Below, piece by piece: positions 10,080 to 20,934 of a DNA stretch of 23,342 nucleotides. The translations under genes were made by a program, and so were the position numbers. Location: assembly GCF_000003605.2 (NCBI RefSeq), contig NW_003148770.1, forward strand, positions 288,191 through 311,532. Reading direction: 5' to 3'. This DNA comes from Saccoglossus kowalevskii. Lineage: Eukaryota; Hemichordata; Enteropneusta; Harrimaniidae. A model generated the notes under the pieces. That model saw nothing but the letters and a program-made list of their open reading frames with translations, did no database searches and had not been told where the DNA came from. The stretch's first letter is position 1, and each line of letters begins with the position of its first letter.

Positions 10080-12525
10080 ACAATTTCTTTTCACTTAAGA
10101 TAGCGAGACTATTATTTTTGTTGACAATTATGATTTTCACATTTATTTATTAATTGACTAAATGCACTTTAAACTGTCATATGATAAAGTCGACATAATA
10201 TAGCATGCCATGTAAGTTGATTAAAATGTTGATTTTCTAAAGGGAAGCAAGGCAACCTCAGTGGTGTTTGCAAAAATCAACAACACGGGTTTAATTTGTG
10301 TGCCTATAAGTTTCAAAGATTAACTTAAGACAATGCGATGTTTATTCACCACCACCGGATGAACTATTTCATGGATTATTTACCAACGTGTTTTGGTTTG
10401 AGTTGGGGCAATGGGACTAAAACTGAAATTAAAATTCAGCACACTACATTTTTAAAACGCGTTGCTTAAATAAAAACGAACAAGACACATTCAATTTAGC
10501 AGACTATTTAAAGTGGCATTCAGCCTTCGTAATGTTGTTAGAACCCACTATATATAGTCTATTGAGAGGTATTTGGGCTTGTGGAAATGCGCGGATAGCG
10601 AGTAAACAGTCAGTAGCAAGCGGAATCACCAGCGGTACACAGGTAACCGACGCCTCCCGATTCAACCCTCGTTCTTCCGGTGCTTTGTTATGAGAGTCAG
10701 TTCCCAAAAGCCTAGGGAATTCACAACAGCAACTCAATAGCTGACAGACTCGGTCGCGTTGAGCGTTGTTACAAAATGATAACCACTGTAAATCCACTGA
10801 CGATCAGTGATATTAATAGCTTTGTAATCCCTAGATTATCCAGTTTTGGATTTACTACGATTAATCTTTGGCATTTTCTTTGGATCATACTTATACTGAC
10901 AGAAGCATGGCTCCTATCAGTCCACTAGACGAAACGAGACGATTATCGAGCTGCCGAAAATACCTCCAACTCAGGTTAGTTTCATGATTTAAAATAATTT
11001 TGATCATAGTTTACCGGATTGTAATTCTGAATAGGTCGGAATGTAAATACAAGGTATCCTTATTCGCGATCAACGTAACGATGTTTTCATTCCACGTTGA
11101 TAAAGAGTATCATTACGTGTGCAGTATGCATCACCTACTAGAATGCCTATTCGTAATATTGTTGGGGAAATAGCAAATACAAAACGATAAAATGTTAAAA
11201 TGGCGTAAGTTCAAACGCCAGTGAATTGTACATTTAGGGTCTCAGTTCTAACACTCGAGTCACTACAGTCATACACGTAGAACTTGAATGTCACCGCGAT
11301 TTATTGAAAAAAAAAATGTCGTTTGAAAATCGATGTTTATTTTTTGTTTTTCAAAAGCGAAAATATATATTACTGATTGACTGTTTGGAAAAACGGTCTA
11401 ATATTATTTACAACTAAACCCCACAGTTGCTGCTTTTCACAGCTTTATAACTAACTTTTCATTGTTTTCATTTTTCTATACATTGTATACTAATAAAAGT
11501 ATGGCCAACTAGTTTGGAATCATTGTGTTTCGATGGACAAAATTAATATTGGGTTATTTGACACAACACACTGGTAATATACAGAAATTGTGTCTGTTTA
11601 TTACGTGGAAAAAAGTGTACACACTGGTCAGCAGTATTTAATTTTAGGCACAATTTCTTGTCATAGTTTCTTCTGTTATGCAGATGCATGGACATGTATA
11701 TGGGAAGATTGTCTGACCACAAGTTCATATTTTTTTTATTTTCAGGAAATGAAATTTCTCAGTACCGATAAAGGAGTGCTGTCATTGGGAAAGCGTTGCC
11801 ATGATATCAGAAGAGCGGGTTACAGAAATTTTATTGTGGTACCATGGCAAACTTTGTGTAGGCAATTGGGTTGTCAGTCTGAGCTGTTGTGTTTGGAAAA
11901 TTAGGGACAAATATTCAAATCCACACAATCATAATACAAGCACTTATTCAAGTAGATTGTTATGATGATGATGCCAGTGCATTTGGGACAGTCTGACTGA
12001 ATGTTTGCAAAAGTCAATGTATAATTACATTTTTATTTTTTCAAAAAACACATTCTCAGTAAACAATATATTTACCACTAGTGGTATGCAACTAGTGGTA
12101 TTTTCTCTGCAAATGAATAAGGGGACAATTTTGCAATATAGACAAAAATGTTGGTGGTGAAAGGATAGCAGCAATTATCTAAGATAATGCGGACACTTAT
12201 CTTCAAAGGGTCTCCAACTAGTTTGGTATTCATTTCAAGAATGCCACTTTAACAAACATGAAAAGAGAAAGAACAGCTTCTTACCACCAGCATAACTGCG
12301 TAATTATTTGTTTACAGAAAAAGTATTTGTGTACATTTGAGTGAGCAACGCGCAGTAGAATGCAGATACGGGCATAAAAACACACCTTTGAAAAGCTTGA
12401 AGTCTGGCAATTCCAAGAATATATAATATCCCCGGTCTTTTTGTAGCTATTTAATCACAATTAGAAGATAGAAACAAGTGTGCAAATAATAGTCTATCTA
12501 CCTTGATGGCCTTAAAATCAATAAT
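10080..12525. other. 2.4-kb segment specific to copy A, no gene recognised
   Basis: Copy B lacks this block entirely, passing straight from the GACGTCAGTA region to the AACAATAAT region, so it is an insertion in A or a deletion in B. It holds a GC-richer pocket at about 10590-10790 and an open frame on the + strand at 11590-11904 (including [14 protein letters not shown]) that matches no family I know. It also has a 14-bp palindrome at 12073-12086. No terminal repeats were recognised. Confidence 0.45.
12073..12086. repeat. 14-bp palindrome TACCACTAGTGGTA
   Basis: A perfect palindrome whose right half (ACTAGTGGTA) is repeated directly at 12091-12100. The same AACTAGTGGTAT word occurs in copy B at about 21826. 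No function can be assigned. Confidence 0.6.
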
Positions 12526-13188
12526 AATAACCAGTGTTTTAAACAATAATGGTTCTCAGTGTGTAAGCTGGAATTTAGATTTGCATATAGTTATTATTCT
12601 GCACACACTTTAATCATTTATGTACCACTATTGTCAGCTGATATTATTGGTATCCAAACAAATAATTGTAATAATTGATAAAGTATAACATCAGCGGTTC
12701 TGGGGTATATGGTCAAACTGTTACAATTTTGACACCAGTAAGAGACATTTTCTTAGGTTGAAGATGTTATGTAAGCAAGACTGGCCAATATTATTTGGAT
12801 TGCACAGTCTTTTTTTATTACGATTTGTTTATTCGGACACAAATTCATTAAGAATAATTGTTGTGAAGACCTATCGTTTACAAATTATTGGGTGTCAAAA
12901 CAGTAGTCACATAAGAATTTATGACCATTAAAAAGTTAATGCAGAAACTCCATTATTCATCGATTGATACTTATAGTGTATATATTCTGACATCAAAATA
13001 ATCAATCAAATGAACATAACTCAGAAAGCCCGCGTCAGCACTTTCCAATTTTGTCCAGCGATAGTAGATGCAATATACATGATCATATAGTTATAGAGAT
13101 TTTTTCGTTAAGTTTAAGTGATTTCAGTACCTGAATGTAAAATCGAACAAGATTCTCTGGTGAAAAGGCTAAAATATAATATTATATT

Positions 13189-13654
13189 AAAGTTTCTAAG
13201 TTGCAAACAAAATAAAGACCGGAAGCACAGATATAGAAAAATATTTTTTTAAATATAATTTTTGCTAAATGAACCTGATATAAGCCTGGACACACTCGTA
13301 TTTTATGACAAAGTGCAATCATCACCAGCCGGAATTTGACTAACTGTTGAGACACAAGAACCGGGATGCTAACATTCAATTAATAGAACTTACGTATGAC
13401 AAAAAGATCACGAATTACAGGTAATGTACAATTCATGATAAAAAACAATTATTACTTAGAAGGTTATTTACCAAATTGCATATATAGTAACATAACAACT
13501 TAGGATTCTATGACAGGAAAACACTTATGCATATTAGTCCCTAATTATTAATTCCAATTGAAACTGATGCCATTTTTGAAAAATATAAAAGAAGGGAAAA
13601 CTATCGGAGACAATATTAATAAGTGTGAATGTATTTTTCAAGGCAACAGATTCA
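13189..13654. mobile_element. 466-bp dispersed unit, copy 1
   Basis: Nearly identical to 15567-16029. It starts AAGTTTCTAAGTTGCAAAC and ends AGGCAACAGATTCA, with unrelated sequence outside. It interrupts duplicated block A at a place where block B is continuous, which is the mark of an insertion. No terminal inverted repeat or clear target-site duplication is visible and it encodes no recognised protein, so it is probably a non-autonomous element of unknown class. A 65-residue minus-strand frame runs through it and is shared by the other copy, but reads like chance. Confidence 0.75.
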
Positions 13655-14028
13655 GTTTTATACTACATAATTTCATAAATATGAACAAATATAAACATAC
13701 CATACAAACAATTATTTTACAAGGGTAACTTTTTCTAGTAACAATTGGAAGTTGCCTAACATCACCTCATACACCAATGCAATTGCTTTGAATCGGTATT
13801 GAGAAACACACGTGTTTATTTAGTTTATATGTTTTTTCGGTTTGCGTGCGAGCATATCGGAATTTGTGAATATGTAAGATTGGAAACACTATCAAAAAAA
13901 TTGAGTAAAACAAAATAGGGTTGGGCCCCGAAATGCCATATGATTACGCTGCCATGTTCAAAAACGTAATTAATCATGGCGAATCGAAAACTGCTATGTT
14001 ATCATGGGAATAATACATTTTAAAAGTG

Positions 14029-14708
14029 TATATTACCGAAGACAAAACGCAGTCCAAGAAACAAAGGGCAATTTTTATTATGACATCACAAAATAACACA
14101 TATTAATACAATTTTAATAATAATAATAATAGTTCAGGCATACATAGTTTAAGCTCCGCTTTTGACTTTGTCGAGCGGTGCTTACCATATGAGAGATTGC
14201 ACTTCGGCGTCCGTCATCCACATCAATTTGTCGACTTTTTCTTGAAAACTACAAGCCTAATTACTTAGATACTTTAATTCCCTAATTTTTGACATCTTGG
14301 TAAAACAGCAAATCCAATTGCTTTGATATTATACATATAGGTACCCCAGATGGGGTATCTAAGATTTGTTGATTTCGTGAATGTATATTCAATTCTTTAA
14401 TATAGATGAATATTTTTGTCATATTTTTGTCATTTGATTCCTTGTTAAAAACCCCAAGTCCGATCGATTTGATATTATACACAAAGGTACTACAGGTGGT
14501 TCTCTCTCAGATTTGTTTATTTTGAGATGATTACAGATATCTTCAATTCTGTGAAATTGCGGGTGCATTACAGCGGAACTATATCAGCCTCGGGCTGATT
14601 GTTTGTAAGTCATTTTAAATTGAATTAACAAAAAGACCAATCAAATACAAAAGCACTGCACGTGAAATAGCGAAATATATTTGTCGAGTGTCATTTTAGT
14701 AAATCCTG
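14029..14708. mobile_element. 0.68-kb insertion in copy A with internal repeat
   Basis: Copy B is continuous across this point (CATTTTAAGATGTGTCGC), while copy A is split between CATTTTAAAA and GTGTCGTATTATATAAC. The insert contains an (AAT)n run at 14114-14130. It also contains a two-copy direct repeat of period 146: TTTGATATTATACA followed by GGTAC at 14322 and at 14468. Near its edges AGCTCCGCT (about 14152) and AGCGGAACT (about 14572) form an imperfect inverted pair that may mark the ends of a small DNA element. The GGCGTCCGTCATCC phrase is of a type I associate from memory with mollusc repeats. Confidence 0.55.
14114..14130. repeat. (AAT)n microsatellite
   Basis: Five uninterrupted trinucleotide units within the insertion of copy A. 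Confidence 0.8.
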
Positions 14709-15115
14709 TCTATACAAACTCGTGTCGTATTATATAACAATTATGTTGTTTAGGATTAAATAACTGATCTCACTAAAATCTATTTAATGTCATGTTTACT
14801 GACGTCTACTCGAAAATCGACATCCAAGTAGTCTTTATTATTTGCCTTGTGATCACTTATTATCTAATTTTTGTTTAAAATGTTTGTAAATATTTCAATA
14901 CACACAGTTGAATTTTGTCATGAAATGAGCCTGCCGCACGCGGTTCGACTTCGTCAAGACGCATATCAACAACCCATTCGTGACGATGAGTTGTAGCAGT
15001 GTGCGTGGCGTAATTCTACACGGCTGTGATTGCACAGTTGAGATGACAGGTTTTTCAGATGTATTGATTCATAATGGTTAAATGTTTTGAAATGCGTCTT
15101 CACTGATTGCGTCTA

Positions 15116-15566
15116 GTTGGGCAGAAAACGCTCATTCAAGAAGGTATGTTTGGTTTAGTCACAATATGGCTAATGTGGTTCTCATTTTAATTATGGTTTC
15201 ACCCTTTACAGCAGTATTTTGTAATATAAGCATAACGGTTTTGACACTTTTTATTAATTTAATGCACGTTTCGTAAATAAACTTTCACTGCATTTTGAAT
15301 AGATAGCAGTACAAAGTGTCTTTCCCATTTCGAGATTGAAAAACCCGAAAACAACTGATTTTGAAAAGCAAATTCAGAAACATTTCAAGAATAATACATA
15401 ACAACATGTATTTCATATGTAAACCAATAATAACATTCATAATCACCGAATACACGTGCTAATTAAAGACGAAAAATATATTTGGTATATTCCCCGTATT
15501 CACTTGAATTATGAATGAAATCAACCGCATTTAAATAAAAGCGAAATATACACTTCGGGACTATTT
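15116..15566. other. Non-coding, nothing recognised
   Basis: AT-rich spacer between the right end of block A and the second 466-bp unit, with no exon-like frame. Whether it continues the duplicated block cannot be tested, because copy B leaves the window here. Confidence 0.4.
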
Positions 15567-16029
15567 AAGTTTCTAAGTTGCAAACAAAATAAAGACCGGA
15601 AGGACAGATATAGTAAAATATTTTTTAAATATAATTATTGCTAAATGAACCTGATATAAGCCTGGACACACTCGTATTTTATGACAAAGTGCAGTCATCA
15701 CCAGCCGGAATTTGACTAACTGTTGAGACACAAGAACCGGGACGTTAACATTCAATTAATAGAACTTACGTATGACAAAAATATCACGAATTACAGGTAA
15801 TGTACAATTCATGATAAAAGCAATTATTACTTAGGAGGTTATTTACCAAATTGCATATATAGTAACATAACAACTTAGGATTCTATGAGAGGAAAACACT
15901 TATGCATATTAGTCCCTAATTATTAATTCCAATTGCAACTGATGCCATTTTTGAAAAATATAAAAGAAGGGAAAACTATCGGAGACAATATTAATAAGTG
16001 TGAATTTATTTTTCAAGGCAACAGATTCA
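15567..16029. mobile_element. 466-bp dispersed unit, copy 2 (463 bp)
   Basis: Same start (AAGTTTCTAAGTTGCAAAC), same end (AGGCAACAGATTCA) and only a scattering of substitutions and 1-2 bp indels relative to 13189-13654, by eye around 95 percent identical. Same orientation, about 2.4 kb away. The high similarity contrasts with the strongly diverged A/B blocks, so this unit spread much later. Confidence 0.8.
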
Positions 16030-17826
16030 CTAGCCCGCAATGATTTTTAACATGAAGCTGCACAACGCAGTACCTTTGGTAAACATGTTACAATATTAAT
16101 TTATAGCGAATTACGTATGTATCTTATGCATATTAATGCCTACAACACGCATATTCCTGCTATTCTTCAGTATGTGTCTTTCACTTGCGTTCTGAAAACG
16201 AGTGAACGTAACACATACGTTCGGACGATGAACCTGCGAATTACGCAACAACCCGTGGTGTATATATGATTAGCTAAACAATGTAGAATATCTTTTTGCA
16301 AATTTACACTATTCATATCCGTTTCCGAGTTATTAATTATAATTCATCTATACAATTTCTGATAATATCCGTCGCTGTCTGTCATTTGTTATTATTGACG
16401 ACACGTTGTTTACATACATGTTACTATATGTGGCCTTCCTTATATGCGACTCACAACAATCTTAAATGAGTCTAGAATTTGTCACCGAATATACGTTTTT
16501 GAAATGGCCATGTTGATTTATGGTGACCGTGTGTTTGAAAATCATTATTTAATTATGTATTCATAATTATACCCTATCCCAATATATATTTTTAATTGCT
16601 TGACGGTATTTGATGTCCGTGGAAAACCGACAATTTACATAATGTTGTACAAAGTCACGAATACGTGTTAACAAATTATTCTTTGCTAAAAGAAATAGTA
16701 TAAGAATAGACATAAACAACATAATAAACAAATAACACCAAATACAGAAGTATGATTCGTATGATGCCAATTGCAATCGACAGACTTGGAATAAAAAACA
16801 TTAGAGTTTTTAGAGACTTTGCTATCTGTGGCATAAAGGGAGACAGAAAGTGATTTCTTTGGTGATGTGAATCAATAGGAAACCAGTAGAAACGTAGCTT
16901 TTGGTGATATTTTGACTCAACGCGAAGACACATAAAAACTGGTGCAATCAGCAAAAGTTTTACCATTACGAATGGGGGATATATAAACAAATTACTATTC
17001 AGTGCAATTAATCTTGGACAGCAATGTATTCTGTTAGAAACGTACGTAGCACATCGTAATGGAAAACAGGCAAACAAAATGCAGCATGCTTTTATACAAT
17101 CTTTAGTTTTTTTAAAGCATTTTAGCTTGTCTGGTCAAAAAACAAATCTCGAGTTGAATCTCGTTAACCAAAGTTGTGCAGTGACCGGGCTATTTATAGT
17201 ATGTTATTATAACAATTCACGGTTACCGCAAAAATATCAATCCTCAGTCGATAAAATGAAATTAGTTCCTTAACAGTATCGAATAGGACTTGTGAGGGAT
17301 GAAATGTGGGGATAGATTTGAATTCTGTGATGACTGCTGTGATCAGTATATAATCTGTTACAGAACCTGATTAATGCACGATCTATAACGTATTCATTAT
17401 ACCTTTAAAATACTGTCCATAGTTTGTATGTGAACATCTGTGCAAATTCCAGGATAGATATTCTATTATAATAACTTGTAATATACCATAGTGTTTTTAT
17501 ATAATTGTGATTGAGAGTTACATGAATAGAATTGTCGATAACCCGAAAAGTAACTTTCAAAATGTGAAAATTCACGATGCTGAACAACTGATAAAAAAGC
17601 GTGTGTAACTACTTAGTATACGTACATCCACACAGCATTGAACGTCCTCTCTGCGCGCTCAGGCACAGGTGAAACGAACATGACATAACAATGAGCATAA
17701 ATTTTCAAATTGCGATATTTAATAAATGAATAACAGCAATACAATTACCTAAGAAAATCTCATACAGACACCGATTTTTGTTAAACTAATAAGGCTAGGG
17801 AATAGAAATGTCAGTCCGTCAGCAAG
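16030..17826. other. Intergenic, no convincing gene
   Basis: AT-rich. The longest open frame is on the minus strand at 16676-17077 (133 codons) and contains LRFYWFPIDSHHQRN, faintly like the start of a THAP zinc finger, but the zinc-binding cysteines are not in frame. An ATTAAA-type signal on the minus strand (+ strand 17718-17723) lies about 105 bases beyond the CAP gene stop and could be its polyadenylation signal. Confidence 0.45.
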
Positions 17827-20225
17827 TCAGTTTATCATCCTTGCCCGTCTGCATCCGTAGTCACAATTAGCAGGGCAATACAATTGTTGCAACGTCATGG
17901 AATTTGCACATTCCTGTGGTGTATTCATTATGTCACAAATGAACGAATTTTCAGCTGAATTTTCACATACGTCTATGAAAAAAATGGAAAAACCTAACGT
18001 TAACATAACAAAACATACAGCAGTGAATAATATCGGCCAATTTGTTGTTTTAATTATCAATCAGCAAATCTCTTGATGTTTTGGCGCAATGCAGGTAGGA
18101 AATCAACATAACTCTCACCTTCACAATCGTGTCCCATACCGAATATACATGCACATGTACATGTTTCCCTGTGAAGAACACCAATTCCAGGATGATGGCA
18201 TGATTTCTTACATTCTGTAAAACATTAAACAATGCTATGAGTCAATTGTGTCTAGCCAAACATACATTATAATACATTTATGAAGTAGTTTTGTTCTTTG
18301 AGTTACTTTTTTCGAAACAAAAAAAAAAAACTTACCGCATTGTGTAGCGTCACTATTCATGCAACCCGAAACTATAAATAAATAGATGGTGAAACTTAAA
18401 TAATTAATTAGAATGTGAATCATAACTCTCATTATAAAATATTGTAATGGAATTTATTCGGGGCTCCACTACAAAAAGAAAATTACCCGGCCTAGTAATT
18501 TAGGGGCGATAAACGACGACACTTTCTACCGCGATACCGTGTCGCACGGTGTTTTGGCGGACACACAGCACGCACTTTCTTCTCAGGGGGATCCTGGTAC
18601 CGCCTCGGTTCAACCACTTCACGATGTTATCTAAATAAAACAATTCACACACGGATTGTGGATGAAAACAGAGTAGTTATATTCTCCATGAACCATCACA
18701 TCAACGCCATGCTGCTCGAACAGAATTACAGAGTGTGTACATGTCAATCAAAAATAGTCATGTGATATTATATACTCAACCCGATAGGCTAATATCTGTA
18801 ATAGGCGTACATCTAATGCATATATGGAGTGGAATATTCCACCACTACCTGGCGACCCGAAAGGTCTACCTAGGTTAACAAATATCGTAGTTTAATAATG
18901 TAATAAAGCACAGGTTTCCATTACAATATGTCATTATATGATAATACACACAACGATATAATGGATGATATGATTTGATGTAATGTGATTTGATTAATTC
19001 TGATGTAATGTTAATTGATTTCCTGTTCCATATTAAATGAGTTAATGCAACCAAAAGAATGTGCAGGTTATAGAACAAATAATAAACTTGCCACATAAGC
19101 CGTCTTCACAAAATCCATACCCATTGTCACACTGAGAACACTTATTCCCGATTTGGAATGGTGGTTTGAATGGTGTCCATCTATGTGATAAACAAAAGTA
19201 ACTGATTTATATAGTGGGGTTGATTCATAGCGTCGTAATGAAAATAAAATAATTTATTAACAATGTTTTCTCCATTGAATATGTAAAAAGTATAACTGTA
19301 CGTACCCTTTATCGTAATAGCAAACTAGGAATATTCCAGACTCTCCATCGTGTATACAACTCGGGTTAACACTGCATCCAACTCGAGATGCTTCGGACCA
19401 GACAAGCTGAAAATTATTACCACACAGAGGATTATGCCAAGCTAAAAAAAACTGTAGTACATTAAACTCTTTGTTTCAATTATATGTATTATATAAATAG
19501 ATTCAATCTAAAATAAAGATACTAAATCACCATAATTGGCGAAGTGTTTAATAATTTCTCTGAAGGTCATTCAATTTTTTCCTGATTCTAATTATCGACT
19601 CCCAGACATTATTATTCCACGTTCTGACAAATCAACTTGACAATCTTGAACATGACATATGAATAGGACAATTAGCACTGATTAATATTTGATAAATTTT
19701 ATTCTGTCTCTCACCTGAAGAAAGTCCTCACATCGCTCATTCTGCGGTTTGCAAGTTTCCCATTCACAACTGTAAACATCAGCTTGTTTGAACCAACTTT
19801 CAATAAGATTTTCAACAGACATGTCATGACCAAAAGCTAGATTCCAACCAGAAACTTGTGGATTCACCTCACCAAAGAAATCATCGTAAATATCCAAATT
19901 GATGGCACGATTATTTGTTATATTATAGCAAGTAGCGAAGTCACGTGCTTTTAATTCAAGGTATGTATCCCAAATCTAAAACAAAAATAGAACAATATGC
20001 AGACAAACAAATTATGTCGTAATCTTCTTGCCGTGTGATTACGACTTGTGCGCTGTGGGTATACTCATGCTTTACTTACAAGTTTGTCCATGAACACTAA
20101 ACCATCTTCTATCCCACAATGCATTCCAGCATTCCGTCGGAAATTGTTATGAATATTAACAATCATCTCCTTTTCTATATCGAGGCAATGTGCATAAAGT
20201 GTCACTTGTAGTATGCAGTGAAGTC
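17827..20225 (-). CDS. Secreted CAP-domain protein with EGF-like and ShKT-like tail
   Basis: In transcript order the exons are 20225-20080, 19975-19715, 19451-19306, 19180-19088, 18371 or 18352 to 18336, 18214-18119 and 17972-17827 (TGA). Donors such as GTAAGT and GTGAGA, acceptors and phases agree throughout. The product, about 300 residues, belongs to the CAP superfamily (CRISP/GLIPR-like secreted proteins with an alpha-beta-alpha fold). It opens with a hydrophobic stretch (LHCILQVTLYAHCLD). The CAP domain follows: IVNIHNNFRR, SGWNLAFG, ESWFKQADVY, CGNNFQLVWSEASRVGC and FLVCYYDKG. Then come the hinge CSQCDNGYGFCEDGLC, an EGF-like module (CKKSC..CTCAC..C) and a final six-cysteine module spaced C-x9-C-x8-C-x10-C-x3-C-x3-C, as in ShKT domains. 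The usual cavity residues His/Glu/Glu/His read Asn, Trp, Gln and Asn. No stop or frame break is present. The initiator Met lies in an upstream exon. Role unknown; extracellular location is inferred. Confidence 0.85.
18336..18371 (-). other. Small CAP-gene exon with two possible acceptors
   Basis: The donor after ACACAATGCG is strong (GTAAGT). Two acceptors keep frame. TTTATAG gives a 36-nt exon (SGCMNSDATQC) if the previous exon ends after the codons for GL (position 19094). ATGAATAG gives a 17-nt exon (DATQC) if the previous exon ends at 19088 after LCG. The second keeps the usual cysteine of the CAP hinge; the first has the better acceptor. I cannot choose from sequence alone. Confidence 0.55.
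18443..18867 (+). mobile_element. Candidate solo LTR with primer-binding-like site, in a CAP intron
   Basis: The sequence starts TGTAATGGAATTTATTC and ends GTGGAATATTCCACCACTACC, so its two ends are roughly inverse of each other, as in LTRs with TGTAGTGG..CCACTACA ends. It is followed at once by TGGCGACCCGAAAGG, which resembles the tRNA primer-binding site of Ty3/gypsy-type elements (TGGCGACCCGA). It is GC-richer than the surrounding intron. The terminal CA reads CC, there is no second LTR or internal coding region, and no target duplication was found. It is probably a solo or truncated LTR. Confidence 0.4.
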
Positions 20226-20829
20226 CTGAGAAAACAAACGTTGTAGTTGATTTACATTCGTATTCAGACTAATATAAATCGCGCCCTCAAGAGACGAAGA
20301 GCTCCTTTGACGTTAGGTTTGTGTGAGGGTATATGCTAAGAGGGTGGATAATCATTCATTTGTGTTTATTTCAAAATGTCAAAGCATTTAAATCTTTTTT
20401 CAATAACAAATAACAAATATGAAAGAAAATAAAAAAGAATAAAAATATGTTCTCTTTAACATAAAAATTGACGATCAGTAATTAATAACAGTTTACCCTT
20501 GACCGACGATATATAACGAGACTTAATTTGCTTTATCGAATTCTTTGACTTAGAAACAAACCTAAGAAATACAAATTATGCAGGGTGACGTAATGAGGAA
20601 CATTCAATTTAAATCATTTTATTTATTGTCGGTCTTCGACTGTCCATACAGACACTCTGACCTAACAAATAATACCAAATATCTGTAAGTATAATGTCTA
20701 TTTTTTATTTTGGCCAAATTCACATGTACGGAAAATCAAATGTTGGTTATCACTGGCGTATTATTGCGTAACGAGTGCATTGTGTCACACTAGTAAGACC
20801 CATTTTAATATAGACGTAGCAATTATTAC
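20226..20829. other. Presumed CAP intron 1 / upstream region
   Basis: The exon starting at 20225 follows a strong acceptor (TTTTCTCAG on the minus strand) and begins in phase 1, so an upstream exon must exist. No Met-containing exon ending in phase 1 was found in this interval. Confidence 0.5.
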
Positions 20830-20934
20830 AGTGATTGAGTGGGCAGCCGACACCACTATGACAACACAGTTAATCAGGGTTGTGGCTGTTCACAATTTCT
20901 ATGAGTATGAATAAATTAAAGGCACTGTATTTGA

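Larger units (their letters stand above)
9375..15115. repeat. Duplicated block, copy A (interrupted by insertions)
   Basis: Five segments align in the same order and direction with 20830-23342: about 9375-10075, 12530-13188, 13655-14028, 14709-14880 and 14890-15115. Shared landmarks include GAGTGGGCAACCGACA versus GAGTGGGCAGCCGACA, TTGTTGTGAAGACCTATC, AATTTATGACCATTAAAAA and ATGAAATGAGCCTGCCGCAC. Between the segments copy A holds DNA absent from copy B: about 10080-12525, 13189-13654 and 14029-14708. Divergence is substantial, with many substitutions and small indels. It is either an old segmental duplication or two copies of a long unclassified transposon. Confidence 0.8.

Noticed and set aside
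10504-10797. 97-codon minus-strand ORF in a GC-richer pocket
   Set aside because: No recognised motif, no splice context and no counterpart elsewhere in the window.
10907-10974. Possible + strand start exon (ATG, 22 codons, GTTAGT donor)
   Set aside because: Ends in phase 2, and joining to the best downstream acceptor (11744) runs into an immediate stop. No family match.
13182-13379. 65-codon minus-strand ORF shared with 15573-15755
   Set aside because: The two frames are conserved only because the 466-bp units are nearly identical DNA. Lengths and ends differ through indels, and no motif is present.
18560-18625. tRNA-like B box (GGTTCAACC)
   Set aside because: No matching A box, acceptor stem or cloverleaf could be drawn around it.
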